Counted from the stretch's first letter, positions 9,081 through 17,879 are shown. The stretch: DNA of 64,000 nt from Roseivivax sp. THAF197b (GCF_009363255.1 NZ_CP045318.1:906001-970000); one strand, 5' to 3'. Numbers and translations: made by a program. The notes: a model not told the origin generated them from the letters alone.

Positions 9081-9112
9081 GACCCCGGTGCGCCATCGCG
9101 CCGGGGTCTTTT
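9081..9112 (+). terminator. Rho-independent terminator of rpsA
   Basis: GACCCCGG (9081-9088) is perfectly complementary to CCGGGGTC (9101-9108), followed by TTTT. It lies 35 bases after the rpsA stop. Confidence 0.9.
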
Positions 9113-9246
9113 CATGCGCCGAATCGGACAGCTTGCCCGACCCTGTCGGATCGGTCTCGCCGCGTGAAAGCCGCACAGATTTTGAAGCCGGGCCAAAACG
9201 CGGCCTCTAAACCCGTGATTTCCCTGCCCAAAGCGCATGGAAACAG

Positions 9247-9275
9247 TTTCGATCCGCCCGCACTCCGCCTATACT
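9247..9275 (+). promoter_or_regulatory. Candidate promoter for ihfB-lapA
   Basis: TATACT (9270-9275) is a good -10 hexamer, with TTTCGA (9247-9252) 17 bases upstream as a weak -35. It is 46 bases before the ihfB start, in a region that has no other plausible -10. Confidence 0.4.
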
Positions 9276-9321
9276 GAGCCGAACCGAACGCGCCTCAAGA
9301 CGCCATCAGAGGGAGATGTGG

Positions 9322-9606
9322 ATGATCCGGTCGGAACTGATCCAGAAAATCGCGGATGACAATCCGCACCTCTATCAACGCGACGTGGAGCGTATCGTGA
9401 ACACCATCTTCGACGAGATCACCGGCGCCATGGCGCGCGGCGACCGGGTGGAGTTGCGCGGCTTCGGGGCATTCTCGGTCAAGAAACGCGACGCGCGCAC
9501 CGGGCGGAACCCGCGCACGGGCGAAGCCGTTGAGGTCGAGGAAAAGCACGTCCCCTTCTTCAAGACCGGCAAGTTGCTGCGCGACCGTCTGAACGGAAAG
9601 GCCTGA
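9322..9606 (+). CDS. ihfB: Integration host factor subunit beta
   Basis: A 94-residue HU/IHF-family DNA-bending protein. [17 protein letters not shown], the arm sequence [21 protein letters not shown] and the final [12 protein letters not shown] are characteristic of IHF-beta. It works as a heterodimer with IHF-alpha, which is not in this window. ATG 9322 is preferred to the in-frame ATG 9316 because the AGAGGGA site (9308-9314) is then seven bases away instead of one, and because it gives the family length of 94. The next gene follows after seven bases. Confidence 0.96.
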   Translation: MIRSELIQKIADDNPHLYQRDVERIVNTIFDEITGAMARGDRVELRGFGAFSVKKRDARTGRNPRTGEAVEVEEKHVPFFKTGKLLRDRLNGKA

Positions 9607-9613
9607 CCCAGAC

Positions 9614-9964
9614 ATGAGATATATCCGCTATGCCTTCCTCGCCGCCGTGGCGATCATCCTGATCTCCGTGGCGCTGGCCAATCGCGGTCTGGTGACCTTG
9701 CAGCTTCTGCCGAACGACCTCGCCGACCTCCTGGGTCTGCAGCGCGAGATTTCGCTGCCGCTCTTCCTCGTGATCTTCGGCGGTATCGTCGTGGGCCTGA
9801 TCCTGGGCTTCGTCTGGGAATGGCTGCGCGAGCACAAGCACCGCGCCGAGGCTGCCCGCAAGGACCGCGAGGTCAAGCGTCTGGAGCGCGAGTTGAAGCG
9901 CACGCAGACCGAGCGCGACAAGGACAAGGACGAAGTGCTGGCCATCCTCGATCAGGCCAGTTGA
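9614..9964 (+). CDS. LapA-domain membrane protein (DUF1049)
   Basis: A 116-residue protein with two membrane helices (about residues 5-24 and 46-68) and a long, highly charged C-terminal coiled coil (RKDREVKRLERELKRTQ). This matches lipopolysaccharide-assembly LapA/DUF1049 proteins, which in enterobacteria form a scaffold controlling LpxC turnover. In many proteobacteria it follows ihfB, as here, seven bases downstream. No LapB-type TPR partner is present nearby, so the LPS role is by analogy. Confidence 0.85.
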   Translation: MRYIRYAFLAAVAIILISVALANRGLVTLQLLPNDLADLLGLQREISLPLFLVIFGGIVVGLILGFVWEWLREHKHRAEAARKDREVKRLERELKRTQTERDKDKDEVLAILDQAS

Positions 9965-9970
9965 TCGTCC

Positions 9971-9998
9971 CGGGCCCCCTCGTGCGGGGCCCGTTTTT
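9971..9998 (+). terminator. Rho-independent terminator after lapA
   Basis: CGGGCCCC (9971-9978) pairs perfectly with GGGGCCCG (9986-9993) around a seven-base loop and is followed by TTTTT. It separates ihfB-lapA from trpF, which begins only 24 bases later. Confidence 0.9.
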
Positions 9999-10021
9999 CA
10001 TCATGTGAAGGATGACGCGAC

Positions 10022-10684
10022 ATGCCTGATGTACGCGTGAAGATCTGCGGGCTGACCCGCGCCGAAGACGTGGCCGCCGCGGCCGATGCGGGGGCGGCCT
10101 ATCTGGGCTTCGTCTTCTTCCCGAAATCCCCGCGCAATGTCTCCGTGGATCAAGCCCGTGCGCTGGCGGTCGACGCGCCCTTCGGTGTCGCCAAGGTCGG
10201 TCTTCTGGTCGATCCGGACGACGCGCTGCTTGACGAGATTGCCCCCAGGGTGCCGCTCGACATGATCCAGCTCCATGGCCGCGAGACGCCCGAACGGGTG
10301 GCGGAGGTGCGCGCCCGCATGGGTCTGCCGGTGATGAAGGCGCTGGGTGTGGCGACGGAGGCGGACCTTGAAAAGGTCGCGGCCTACGGGCGCGTGGCCG
10401 ACCAACTTCTGATCGACGCAAAAGCGCCCGAAGGCGCAGATCTGCCCGGCGGCAACGGGCTGGCCTTCGATTGGCGCCTGGTACAGGGGCGCCGCTGGCC
10501 CGTGCCGTGGATGCTCGCCGGAGGGCTCACGCCGGAGAGCGCGGGCCGTGCCGTAGCAATGACCGGCGCACAGCAGCTTGACGTGTCATCCGGTGTGGAA
10601 AGCGCGCCGGGTGTGAAGGATGCGGCCAAGATGCGCGCCTTCATCGCGGCGGCGCAAGGGGCGGGCGAGGTGCCGCGGCTTTAA
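10022..10684 (+). CDS. trpF: Phosphoribosylanthranilate isomerase
   Basis: A 220-residue single (beta-alpha)8 barrel catalysing step three of tryptophan synthesis. [14 protein letters not shown] at the start carries the catalytic Cys, [14 protein letters not shown] and [15 protein letters not shown] strand text ([15 protein letters not shown]) are family motifs, and [14 protein letters not shown] followed by [15 protein letters not shown] closes the phosphate site. It sits in the usual place after ihfB/lapA, but trpB and trpA do not follow: the next gene is convergent. The start has GAAGGATG upstream. Confidence 0.96.
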   Translation: MPDVRVKICGLTRAEDVAAAADAGAAYLGFVFFPKSPRNVSVDQARALAVDAPFGVAKVGLLVDPDDALLDEIAPRVPLDMIQLHGRETPERVAEVRARMGLPVMKALGVATEADLEKVAAYGRVADQLLIDAKAPEGADLPGGNGLAFDWRLVQGRRWPVPWMLAGGLTPESAGRAVAMTGAQQLDVSSGVESAPGVKDAAKMRAFIAAAQGAGEVPRL

Positions 10685-10705
10685 TTCGGCGCGCGCCAAT
10701 GCCGG

Positions 10706-11050
10706 TCAGAGCAGGTCGAGAACTCGCTCGGGCGGGCGCCCGATTACGGCCCGATCCCCGGCGATAAGCACAGGCCGCTCAATGAGCTTCGGCGTCGCGG
10801 CCATCGCGGCGAAAAGCGCGTCTTCATCGCTGTCGCGCGAAAGCCCGGCGGCTTTGAACTCAGGCTCTTGCACGCGCATCATCTCGATCACCGGGATGCC
10901 CAGTTTGGCCTGCAGGGCGCGCAAGGTCTCGGTGTCGGGTGCATCCTCCAGATAGCGGCGGATCTCGGGGGTGATGCCCCGATCCTCCAGCAGCGCCAGG
11001 GCCTGGCGGGATTTCGAACACCGCGGATTATGCCACAAGATCAGAGCCAT
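10706..11050 (-). CDS. arsC: ArsC-family arsenate reductase (glutaredoxin-coupled type)
   Basis: A 114-residue thioredoxin-fold protein. The [11 protein letters not shown] motif (Cys11) is the catalytic cysteine loop of E. coli-type ArsC, and [19 protein letters not shown] is the conserved C-terminal part of the active site with its arginines. The family reduces arsenate to arsenite with glutathione and glutaredoxin. No arsenite pump or arsR is adjacent. Its start overlaps the pyrD stop by ten bases, so expression follows pyrD; a housekeeping role is as likely as arsenic resistance. Confidence 0.9.
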   Translation of the reverse strand: MALILWHNPRCSKSRQALALLEDRGITPEIRRYLEDAPDTETLRALQAKLGIPVIEMMRVQEPEFKAAGLSRDSDEDALFAAMAATPKLIERPVLIAGDRAVIGRPPERVLDLL

Positions 11051-12099
11051 GCGTCGCGCCCCGTGCCGACAGCTTCGGTGACAGAGGCGAACCCTTCCGC
11101 GGCGATCTTGGCATCCAGCCCCTCGACGATCTGGCGCACGAGGCCAAGCCCGCCATAGACCAGCGCGGTGTAGAGTTGCAGCGCCGACGCGCCCGCGCGG
11201 ATCTTGGCCCAGGCCGTCTCCACGTCCTCCACCCCGCCGACACCGATGAGCGGGATATCCGCGCCCGTCAGCTGCGACAGCCGGGCCAGCACGCGGGTGG
11301 AGCGATCGAATACCGGGCGGCCCGACAGCCCGCCCGCTTCCTGCGCATGGGCGGACCGCAGGCCATCGCGGGCAAGCGTCGTATTCGTGGCGATGATCCC
11401 ATCGATCCCGCTGGCGCGCGCCACATCCGCCACATCGGAAAGGCCCTGATCGTCGAGATCCGGCGCGATTTTCAGGAAGATCGGAATGGCGCGGTCCAGC
11501 GCGTCGCGTGCCGTCATGACGCCCGCCAGAAGGGCCGCCAGCGCGTCCTTGCCCTGCAAATCGCGCAGCTTCTCGGTGTTGGGGGAGGAGACGTTAACCG
11601 TGGCGAAATCCACATGCGGGCCGCAATGCGCGAGCACCCTGGCGAAATCCGCTGCCCGGTCGTCGCTGTCCTTGTTCGCCCCGAGATTGAGGCCCGTGAC
11701 CATGCTGCGGGGGCGGGTGGCAAGGCGCGCGGCGATAGCCTCCATGCCGTCGTTGTTGAAGCCGAAGCGATTGATTGCGGCGTGATCCTCGGTCAGGCGG
11801 AAGAGACGCGGGCGCGGATTGCCGGGTTGCGGACGCGGGGTGGCGGCCCCCACCTCGACGAAGCCGAAACCCGCGCGGGCCAGCCCCGACAGCGCCTCGG
11901 CATTCTTGTCGAACCCCGCGGCAAGGCCCAGCGGATTGGGCAGGGCGAGGCCCGCTATTTCGGTTTTCAACCGGTCGGAGGTGACAAGACCGGGCGCGGG
12001 CGCCAGCCCGGTCTGCAGCGCACGGATCGCAAGGCCATGCGCGCGTTCAGGATCGACGCCGCGCAGAAGCGCGAGGCCCGCACGTTCCAGCAGGCTCAC
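11041..12099 (-). CDS. pyrD: Dihydroorotate dehydrogenase (quinone), class 2
   Basis: A 352-residue FMN enzyme oxidising dihydroorotate in pyrimidine synthesis and passing electrons to the quinone pool. [21 protein letters not shown] text ([16 protein letters not shown]), the [16 protein letters not shown] loop with the catalytic Ser of class 2 enzymes, and [17 protein letters not shown] at the phosphate site are visible. The N-terminal amphipathic helices ([13 protein letters not shown]) mark the membrane-associated class. Start chosen is GTG 12099, which overlaps the DUF952 stop (GTGTGA), since homology starts there; the frame runs open further upstream only as a shadow. Confidence 0.95.
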   Translation of the reverse strand: MSLLERAGLALLRGVDPERAHGLAIRALQTGLAPAPGLVTSDRLKTEIAGLALPNPLGLAAGFDKNAEALSGLARAGFGFVEVGAATPRPQPGNPRPRLFRLTEDHAAINRFGFNNDGMEAIAARLATRPRSMVTGLNLGANKDSDDRAADFARVLAHCGPHVDFATVNVSSPNTEKLRDLQGKDALAALLAGVMTARDALDRAIPIFLKIAPDLDDQGLSDVADVARASGIDGIIATNTTLARDGLRSAHAQEAGGLSGRPVFDRSTRVLARLSQLTGADIPLIGVGGVEDVETAWAKIRAGASALQLYTALVYGGLGLVRQIVEGLDAKIAAEGFASVTEAVGTGRDAWL

Positions 12100-12431
12100 A
12101 CCATGCCCTCGGGAAAGACATGGCGGCCCTCCTCGAAGGGCAGATCCGCGACCCAGAGCGCCGCGTTGCGGGGCAGCGGCCCGTAGAGATGCGGGAAAAG
12201 CTGCCCGCCGCGCGACGGCTCCCATTTCAGCGGCGACAGATCGTCCGGATCGTAGGCCAGGAGCTTGAGACCTGTTTCGCCCGCGAAATGCTTGGCCGCG
12301 GTCTCGGCTGCCTGTTCGGCGGTTGAGAAGTGAATGTAGCCATCGGCCACGTCGATGGGCGCGCCCGCACTCGTTCCCGCGCGCTCCAACTCGGCCCATT
12401 CCTCGGCCCGGAGGATCTTGTAAATCAGCAT
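12096..12431 (-). CDS. DUF952 family protein
   Basis: A 111-residue protein reading [14 protein letters not shown] near the start, [16 protein letters not shown] and the later [20 protein letters not shown]. This is the DUF952 pattern, a small cytoplasmic fold with no assigned reaction. ATG 12429-12431 gives the family length; the open frame upstream to 12515 has no support. Its stop overlaps the pyrD start, so it heads a three-gene minus-strand unit with pyrD and arsC. Confidence 0.85.
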   Translation of the reverse strand: MLIYKILRAEEWAELERAGTSAGAPIDVADGYIHFSTAEQAAETAAKHFAGETGLKLLAYDPDDLSPLKWEPSRGGQLFPHLYGPLPRNAALWVADLPFEEGRHVFPEGMV

Positions 12432-12559
12432 GCAGGCGATGTGCCCGTTGCTCGCCCGTGGGTCAAGTCCGAGACGTATGCTGCCGGAAAACCTGACTGT
12501 ACGAGGCGTTTTCAAAGGCTAATGTCAGTCTCATTATTTATTTTTTTGGAGTATTTTCA

Positions 12560-13798
12560 GTGGCCTCCCATTCCATCCGTTTTTTGCAAGATGCCGAAGC
12601 CGATATCGAGAAGATCCGCAAAGACAACAATACATGGAGTTCCGGCGTCAGCGCGGAATCAATGGTCCGCACCGCAATCGACACCGCACAGGACTGGGCG
12701 ATTGGCGCGCGCAACAACCTCGTCGCGATCCGGTCGGGCGCGGACCGCGTCGACGACCAGCTGTCCGTGCAGAAGGCCCGGTGGGACAATTCGGTCGGAA
12801 AGGCATTCCGGCTGTTTTTCGGCTGGGATTTCGACGATGGCGCGAAACATATCGACAAGGTCGATACGCGCCTGCGCAAACTTCATGACCGGATCGATGG
12901 CGGCCTCACGGTGAAATGCCGACCGGGCTCCGGCTTCCGAAGCGGGAAATGCGATGATTCGACGGCTTTCCAGCGGTTCGGCTGGTTCGCAGGCGACAAC
13001 ATCAACCTCTGCCCGATCTGGTTTGGCAAGGATGCCGATTACCGCGCGGCGGTCATCGCGCATGAGGTCCTGCACGCCATCGGCGGGTTCGGCACGGTCG
13101 ATCTGAAGAACGATCGGGGCCAGACGGTCTACGGCACGCCACTTGCGCTTCTCTTCGCGCAGGATGAGCCGACAAATGCCCGCCGCAACGCCGAGAATTA
13201 CGAACAGTTCTTCACGTATCGGGCGCGCCACTTCACGCTGCCGCGCACCGGTGTCAGCGGTTGGACGGGCGTGCCCGAAAAACCCGATGCTGCCTGCATG
13301 CATCCCAACGGGAACGCCTATTTCTTCAAGGAAAACAAGTATTATCGCTTCGTGCCCGGCAGCGGCGTGGACAAGGTGGGCAGGATTGGCGTCGATGGTT
13401 GGGGTGGGCTGCCCACCCACCTTGATGCCGCGGTCGAACACCCCAACGGGGCGGTCTACTTCTTCAAGGGCGACAAGTATTACCGCTACAAGTTCAATCC
13501 CGACAACATGGACAAGGTCGGACGGATCGGCATCGACGGCTGGAGCGGTGTGAAGCATCCCGTGCAGGCCGCTTTCCGCCATCCCGATACGGGCGATGCG
13601 TGGTTCTTTCGCGACCTGCATTGTCAGCGATTCGATTTCGGACCGGACAAGACGACCCAGGGCGGGGTCATCCATGACAGGTTCCCGCAGCTTTACGGCT
13701 ATGTGGACACGGCGCTGTTCTATCCGCCGCAGGACAAGCTCTATGTCTTCGTGACCGACCGCTACACGCGGATCTCCCGTGGATCTTTGCCCCGCTAG
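12560..13798 (+). CDS. M35-like (aspzincin) zinc metallopeptidase fused to a hemopexin propeller
   Basis: A 412-residue protein in two clear parts. Residues about 20-220 resemble the M35 deuterolysin/lysine-specific endopeptidase fold: HEVLH (168-172) is the zinc site with Glu169, GTVD (178-181) supplies the third ligand Asp181 nine residues on, and TVYG and NAENYEQFF match the M35 end. Cys120, Cys131 and Cys151 could form disulfides. Residues 236-412 hold four hemopexin repeats with AACMHPNGNAYFF, AAVEHPNGAVYFF, AAFRHPDTGDAWFF and TALFYPPQDKLYVF. There is no signal peptide. GTG 12560 has GGAG eight bases upstream in a very AT-rich leader. Activity, export and target are inference. Confidence 0.85.
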   Translation: MASHSIRFLQDAEADIEKIRKDNNTWSSGVSAESMVRTAIDTAQDWAIGARNNLVAIRSGADRVDDQLSVQKARWDNSVGKAFRLFFGWDFDDGAKHIDKVDTRLRKLHDRIDGGLTVKCRPGSGFRSGKCDDSTAFQRFGWFAGDNINLCPIWFGKDADYRAAVIAHEVLHAIGGFGTVDLKNDRGQTVYGTPLALLFAQDEPTNARRNAENYEQFFTYRARHFTLPRTGVSGWTGVPEKPDAACMHPNGNAYFFKENKYYRFVPGSGVDKVGRIGVDGWGGLPTHLDAAVEHPNGAVYFFKGDKYYRYKFNPDNMDKVGRIGIDGWSGVKHPVQAAFRHPDTGDAWFFRDLHCQRFDFGPDKTTQGGVIHDRFPQLYGYVDTALFYPPQDKLYVFVTDRYTRISRGSLPR

Positions 13799-13957
13799 GG
13801 GGCGTTCGACGACCTTCTGGCGAAAAGCTCGGCGCCCGGGGCGGTTTTACCGGGGCGCCGGGGGCCCGACCGTCGCGTCAGCTTTGACTATGTCACGGCT
13901 CCGTTGCACCATCTGGTTACAGAACAACAAGACACTACCCGACAGAGAGGAAATTAC

Positions 13958-15520
13958 ATGTCGCTTCGTCTGCTTTCCAGCGCAGCCGTGCTGGCTTTAG
14001 TCGCGGGCACCGCCCAGGCCGAGTACACGCTGCACATCCTGCACACCAATGACATCCACAGCCGGATCGAACCGATCAGCAAGTACGATTCGACCTGCAG
14101 CGCCGAGGATGACGCGGCGGGCGAGTGCTTCGGGGGCATCGCGCGTCTCGCGAGCGCCATCGACATGAAGCGCGAGGAGCTGTCGGATGCGAACGTGGTC
14201 CTGCTGGATGCGGGCGATCCGTTCCAGGGTTCGCTCTTTTACACGACCTACAAGGGCGCGGCCGAGGCCGAGTTCATGGAGAAGATCGGCTATGACGTGA
14301 TGGCCGTGGGCAACCACGAATTCGATGACGGCCCGCCGAAGCTCGCGGAATTTGTCGATGCGGTCAGCTTCCCGGTGATCTCGGGCAATCTGGACCTCTC
14401 GGCCTCGGAAGAGTTGAAGGACCGCGTGCAGGATCACGTCGTGCTCGAAGTGGGTGGCCAGCGCATCGGCGTGATCTCGGCGCTTGCGACCGACACGGTC
14501 GAGACGTCGAGCCCCGGCCCGAACGTGACCTTCCAGGACGAGATCGACAGCCTTGCCGCCGATGCCGCGGCGCTGCGCGAGGACGGCGTCGACATCATCA
14601 TCGCGCTGACCCATGTGGGTCTGCCGCGCGATCGTCAGATCGCGGAGGCGGTCGCGGATATCGACGTGGTGATCGGCGGGCACAGCCACACGCTGATGCT
14701 CAACAACGACGCCGAGACCCCGTCCTATCCCGAGATGGTGGGCGACACGCCGGTGGCGCAGGCCTATGCCTATACCAAGTATCTGGGCCATCTCGCGGTG
14801 ACCTTCGACGATGACGGCAACGTCGTGTCTGCCGAGGGCAATCCGATGCTGCTCGATGCTTCGGTGACGCCCGACGAGGAGATCACCGCGCGCATCGCCG
14901 AAATGGGCGCGCCCATCGAGGAGATGAAGACCCGCATCGTCGCGGAAAGCACCGACGCGATCGAAGGCTCGCGCGATGCCTGCCGTGCGGGCGAGTGCCA
15001 GATGGGCAACCTCGTGGCCGACGCGATGCTTGCCCGTGTCGCCGATCAGGGCATCCAGATCGCGGTCCAGAACGGTGGCGGTCTGCGCGCCTCCATCGAT
15101 GCGGGCGAGGTGACGATGGGCGAAGTGCTGACCGTGCTGCCGTTCCAGAACACGCTGTCCACGTTCCGCGTCTCCGGTGCGACGATCATCGAGGCGCTGG
15201 AAAACGGCGTCGGCCAGATCGAGGAAGGGGCGGGCCGCTTCCCGCAGGTCGCGGGCATGTCCTTCACCGTCGATACCGGCGCAGAGCCCGGGTCGCGGAT
15301 CTCGGACGTGATGGTGGGCGATGCGCCCATCGATCCCGAGGCCATGTACGGCGTCGTGTCGAACAACTACGTCCGCAATGGCGGCGACGGCTATGCGATG
15401 TTCGTGGATGCCGAGGATGCCTACGATTTCGGTCCGGACCTCGCCGATGTGACGGCGGCGTACCTTGCCGAAACGGGGCCCTACACGCCTTATACCGATG
15501 GTCGGATCACCATGAAGTAA
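13958..15520 (+). CDS. Periplasmic 5'-nucleotidase / UshA-like metallophosphatase
   Basis: A 520-residue secreted protein. The signal peptide (MSLRLLSSAAVLALVAG, cleaved near AQA-E) is followed by the metallophosphoesterase motifs LHTNDIHSR, DAGDPFQGS, GNHEFDDG and GGHSHT, then the C-terminal nucleotidase domain reading QNGGGLRASIDAGEV and VLPFQNTLSTF. The family hydrolyses nucleotides, sugar nucleotides or 2',3'-cyclic nucleotides in the periplasm to recover phosphate and nucleosides. AGAGAGGA lies seven bases before ATG 13958. A strong terminator follows at 15558, so it is transcribed alone or with the peptidase gene. Confidence 0.93.
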   Translation: MSLRLLSSAAVLALVAGTAQAEYTLHILHTNDIHSRIEPISKYDSTCSAEDDAAGECFGGIARLASAIDMKREELSDANVVLLDAGDPFQGSLFYTTYKGAAEAEFMEKIGYDVMAVGNHEFDDGPPKLAEFVDAVSFPVISGNLDLSASEELKDRVQDHVVLEVGGQRIGVISALATDTVETSSPGPNVTFQDEIDSLAADAAALREDGVDIIIALTHVGLPRDRQIAEAVADIDVVIGGHSHTLMLNNDAETPSYPEMVGDTPVAQAYAYTKYLGHLAVTFDDDGNVVSAEGNPMLLDASVTPDEEITARIAEMGAPIEEMKTRIVAESTDAIEGSRDACRAGECQMGNLVADAMLARVADQGIQIAVQNGGGLRASIDAGEVTMGEVLTVLPFQNTLSTFRVSGATIIEALENGVGQIEEGAGRFPQVAGMSFTVDTGAEPGSRISDVMVGDAPIDPEAMYGVVSNNYVRNGGDGYAMFVDAEDAYDFGPDLADVTAAYLAETGPYTPYTDGRITMK

Positions 15521-15557
15521 GACAGGTTTCGGCCCGGGCTGCGCCCGGCCCGACCCG

Positions 15558-15591
15558 CGCGCGCGAGGCTGACGCCTCGCGCGCGTTTTTC
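15558..15591 (+). terminator. Rho-independent terminator after the 5'-nucleotidase
   Basis: CGCGCGCGAGG (15558-15568) pairs perfectly with CCTCGCGCGCG (15575-15585) around a six-base loop, then TTTTT. It is 37 bases after the stop. Confidence 0.92.
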
Positions 15592-15637
15592 GTTCCGCGT
15601 CAGATGCAGGGGAGCGCGGGGCCGGACGCGTGGAAAA

Positions 15638-15885
15638 TGCGTTTTTTGGGAAAGGTGAAGGGCAAGGTGGATCGCTCGGAGATACGAGCTGGAGCAAGGG
15701 CGGCAGAATGCGGGGACCGCTGTGAGGAAAAGGACGCCGCACCGGTCTGGGTGGAGTGCTTCAGGTCGGCGCGGCGATGCGTTTTTCTGGAAAGGTGAAG
15801 CACAAGAGCGGATCGCCCGGAGATACGAGCCGGAGCATGGGCGGCAGAGTGTGGGGTCCGCTGTGAGGGAAAGGACGCCGTGTCG
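15638..15885. repeat. Imperfect tandem duplication, two units of about 108 bases
   Basis: Unit one (15638-15745) and unit two (15776-15885) start with ATGCGTTTTT and share GGAAAGGTGAAG, GAGATACGAGC, GGAGCA, GGGCGGCAGA and GACGCCG in the same order and spacing, with scattered substitutions. The units are offset by 138 bases. The reverse strand is open in several frames across the array, but composition does not look like a conserved gene. The gap between the nucleotidase terminator and the methyltransferase holds no other feature. GGAAAGGTGAAG recurs at 40218-40229. Confidence 0.7.
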
Positions 15886-15999
15886 TGACACCCGGAGCGC
15901 GGGAGGCGAGGCAGGGCAGGGCACGCCGGGCAGGGCGGGGTGCTTTTCTTCGGCCGGGCGGCGTGGCACGGTCGCGCGCGGACATAACAGGAGCGCCAC

Positions 16000-17205
16000 T
16001 TGGTCAGCGTCACCGAGCAATACGAGGTCTATCCCTATCCCGAACGGGACCCGGCGGAGGAGGCGACGCGGCTGATCACGGGATCGCCGTCCCATCCGCT
16101 GGAGATGGATCACTTCCTTTGGGGGGGCGCGCGCGACTGGTCGCAGCCCCTGCGCATCCTCGTGGCGGGGGGCGGCACGGGGGACGGGCTGATCCAGATG
16201 GCGCAGCTTCTGACCGATGCCGGGCGGCCCTATGACATCACCTATGTCGATCTTTCCGGAAAGGCGCGCAGCATCGCCGAGGCGCGGGCGGCGGCGCGCG
16301 GGCTGACCGGGATCACCTTCCATACCGGATCGCTGCTGGACGCGCCGAATTTCGGCCTTTTCGACTACATCGACAGTTGCGGCGTGTTGCATCATCTGCC
16401 CGATCCCGATGCGGGCTTTGCCGCGCTGCGCGCCGCCCTCGCGCCGGGAGGCGGGGCGGGGATCATGGTCTATGCGCCTTATGGTCGCTCGGGCGTCTAT
16501 CCGTTGCAGTCCGCTTTCGGCACGCTTTTCGAGGGGCTGCCGCCCGAGGCGCGGCTCGCCCGGGCGCGGGAGGTGATGGAGCGGCTGCCGGAGGGGCATC
16601 CCTTCAAGGTGAATACCAACCTCGTCGATCACCGCCAGAGCGACGCGGGCTTTTACGACCTGCTTCTGCATTCGCAGGATCGGGCCTACAGCGTCCGCGA
16701 ACTGGTCGACACGCTGGACCGGACAGGCTGGCAATTGGCCTCTTTCGCGACGCCGGGGTTATACGATCCGGGCATGCTGATCGGTGAGGTGCCCGATCTC
16801 GATCCCGTTGCGGCCATGGCGGTGGCCGAAGAGCTGCGCGGCACGATCAAGGTGCACAACGCCTATCTCGTCGCCGATGACGCGCCGCGCCCAAGCCCGG
16901 CCAGCGGGCGCAATCGCGCGCTTTGTCCGCATTTGCGCGGTGTCGATCCGCGTGCGCTGGCCCAGGCCGTGGCCGCCGGAAAGGCACCGACCTTGCGGGC
17001 AGGGGGCGCGCCCATCCGGCTCAGGCTCGAGCGCGCGGCGGCCCCCCTGATCGCGGCCATAAACGGGCGGCGCAGCCTGACCGACATCGCCAGCGCCGCG
17101 AAGCTCGATCCGCTGCGGTTCTGGCAGCTTTGGCAACCGCTTGAGACCGCGCTGAGCCCCTGGGGCATTCTGCTCTACTCGAACCTTCATGCGGGGGCGC
17201 GCTGA
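16000..17205 (+). CDS. Class I SAM-dependent methyltransferase with a C-terminal extension
   Basis: A 401-residue protein. The SAM-binding motif ILVAGGGTGDGLIQMAQ is at residues about 51-67, VDLSGKARSIAEAR follows as the acidic strand, and SCGVLHHLPDPDAGFAAL is the post-motif region, all typical of small-molecule class I methyltransferases. The last 100 residues (LRGVDPRALAQAV and RRSLTDIASAAKLDP) look like a separate helical, possibly winged-helix, domain. Translation starts at TTG 16000 with AACAGGAG seven bases before; no ATG or GTG fits. The stop overlaps the SRAP gene (TGATG). Substrate unknown. Confidence 0.8.
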   Translation: MVSVTEQYEVYPYPERDPAEEATRLITGSPSHPLEMDHFLWGGARDWSQPLRILVAGGGTGDGLIQMAQLLTDAGRPYDITYVDLSGKARSIAEARAAARGLTGITFHTGSLLDAPNFGLFDYIDSCGVLHHLPDPDAGFAALRAALAPGGGAGIMVYAPYGRSGVYPLQSAFGTLFEGLPPEARLARAREVMERLPEGHPFKVNTNLVDHRQSDAGFYDLLLHSQDRAYSVRELVDTLDRTGWQLASFATPGLYDPGMLIGEVPDLDPVAAMAVAEELRGTIKVHNAYLVADDAPRPSPASGRNRALCPHLRGVDPRALAQAVAAGKAPTLRAGGAPIRLRLERAAAPLIAAINGRRSLTDIASAAKLDPLRFWQLWQPLETALSPWGILLYSNLHAGAR

Positions 17206-17879
17206 TGTGTGGACGCTTCGCAATCACGCTGCCACCCGATGCGATGGCGCAGCTTTTCGAGGCGCGGCCCGCGAACGACCTGCCGGACGTGCCCAATTTC
17301 AATGTCTGCCCCACCAACCAGATCCACGTGATCCGCGCGCCGGGGGAGGCCGAGGAGATGCGCAGCCTGGAGGCAATGCGCTGGGGGTTGATCCCGCATT
17401 GGTACAAGACACCGAATGACGGTCCGCTCCTGATCAATGCCCGCGCCGAAAGCGTGGCCGAGAAGCCCGCTTTCCGGTCGGCGGTGCGCACGCGGCGCTG
17501 CCTGATCCCGGCATCGGGCTTTTACGAGTGGACCAAGGATACGGAGGACAATCGCCTGCCCTGGTATATCCAGCGCGCGGATGGCGCGCCGATCGTCTTC
17601 GCGGGGCTCTGGCAGGATTGGGGCAAGGATGAAGAGGCGGGGCCGATGCGGACCGCCGCCATCCTGACCTGCGGGGCAGGGCCGGATATCGCAGAGATCC
17701 ATCACCGGATGCCCGTCATTCTGGAGGCCGAGAATTGGGCGCGCTGGCTGGGGGAGACGGAGGGCAAGGCGGCGCCCCTGATGGCGCCTGCGCCCGACGG
17801 CACGCTGACCGCCTACCGCGTCGATCCGAAGGTGAACTCCAATCGTGCGAAGGGGCCCGATCTGATCGAGCCCCTTTAG
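17205..17879 (+). CDS. SRAP domain protein (YedK/HMCES family)
   Basis: A 224-residue protein that begins MCGRF, so Cys2 becomes the N-terminal catalytic cysteine after Met removal. The active-site set is complete: the Asn-bearing LINARAESVAEKPAF, the glutamate of LIPASGFYEW, and the histidine of IHHRMPVIL. In this family the protein forms a covalent thiazolidine link to abasic sites in single-stranded DNA and protects them. Length is normal. ATG 17205 overlaps the methyltransferase stop, so the two are translated together. No LexA box was looked for exhaustively. Confidence 0.93.
   Translation: MCGRFAITLPPDAMAQLFEARPANDLPDVPNFNVCPTNQIHVIRAPGEAEEMRSLEAMRWGLIPHWYKTPNDGPLLINARAESVAEKPAFRSAVRTRRCLIPASGFYEWTKDTEDNRLPWYIQRADGAPIVFAGLWQDWGKDEEAGPMRTAAILTCGAGPDIAEIHHRMPVILEAENWARWLGETEGKAAPLMAPAPDGTLTAYRVDPKVNSNRAKGPDLIEPL

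Noticed and set aside
12786..13254. LPRTG-like word in the metallopeptidase linker (residues 227-231), resembling a sortase signal
   Set aside because: Sortase signals are C-terminal and belong to Gram-positive export; here it lies mid-protein in a Gram-negative with no hydrophobic tail.
13799..13870. GC-rich dyad after the metallopeptidase gene
   Set aside because: CGGCGCCC/GGGCGCCG can pair, but there is no T-tract on either strand, so it is not supported as a terminator.
13871..13957. Possible Pho box before the 5'-nucleotidase gene
   Set aside because: The two TCA-containing half sites are 15 bases apart instead of 11 and do not match the consensus.
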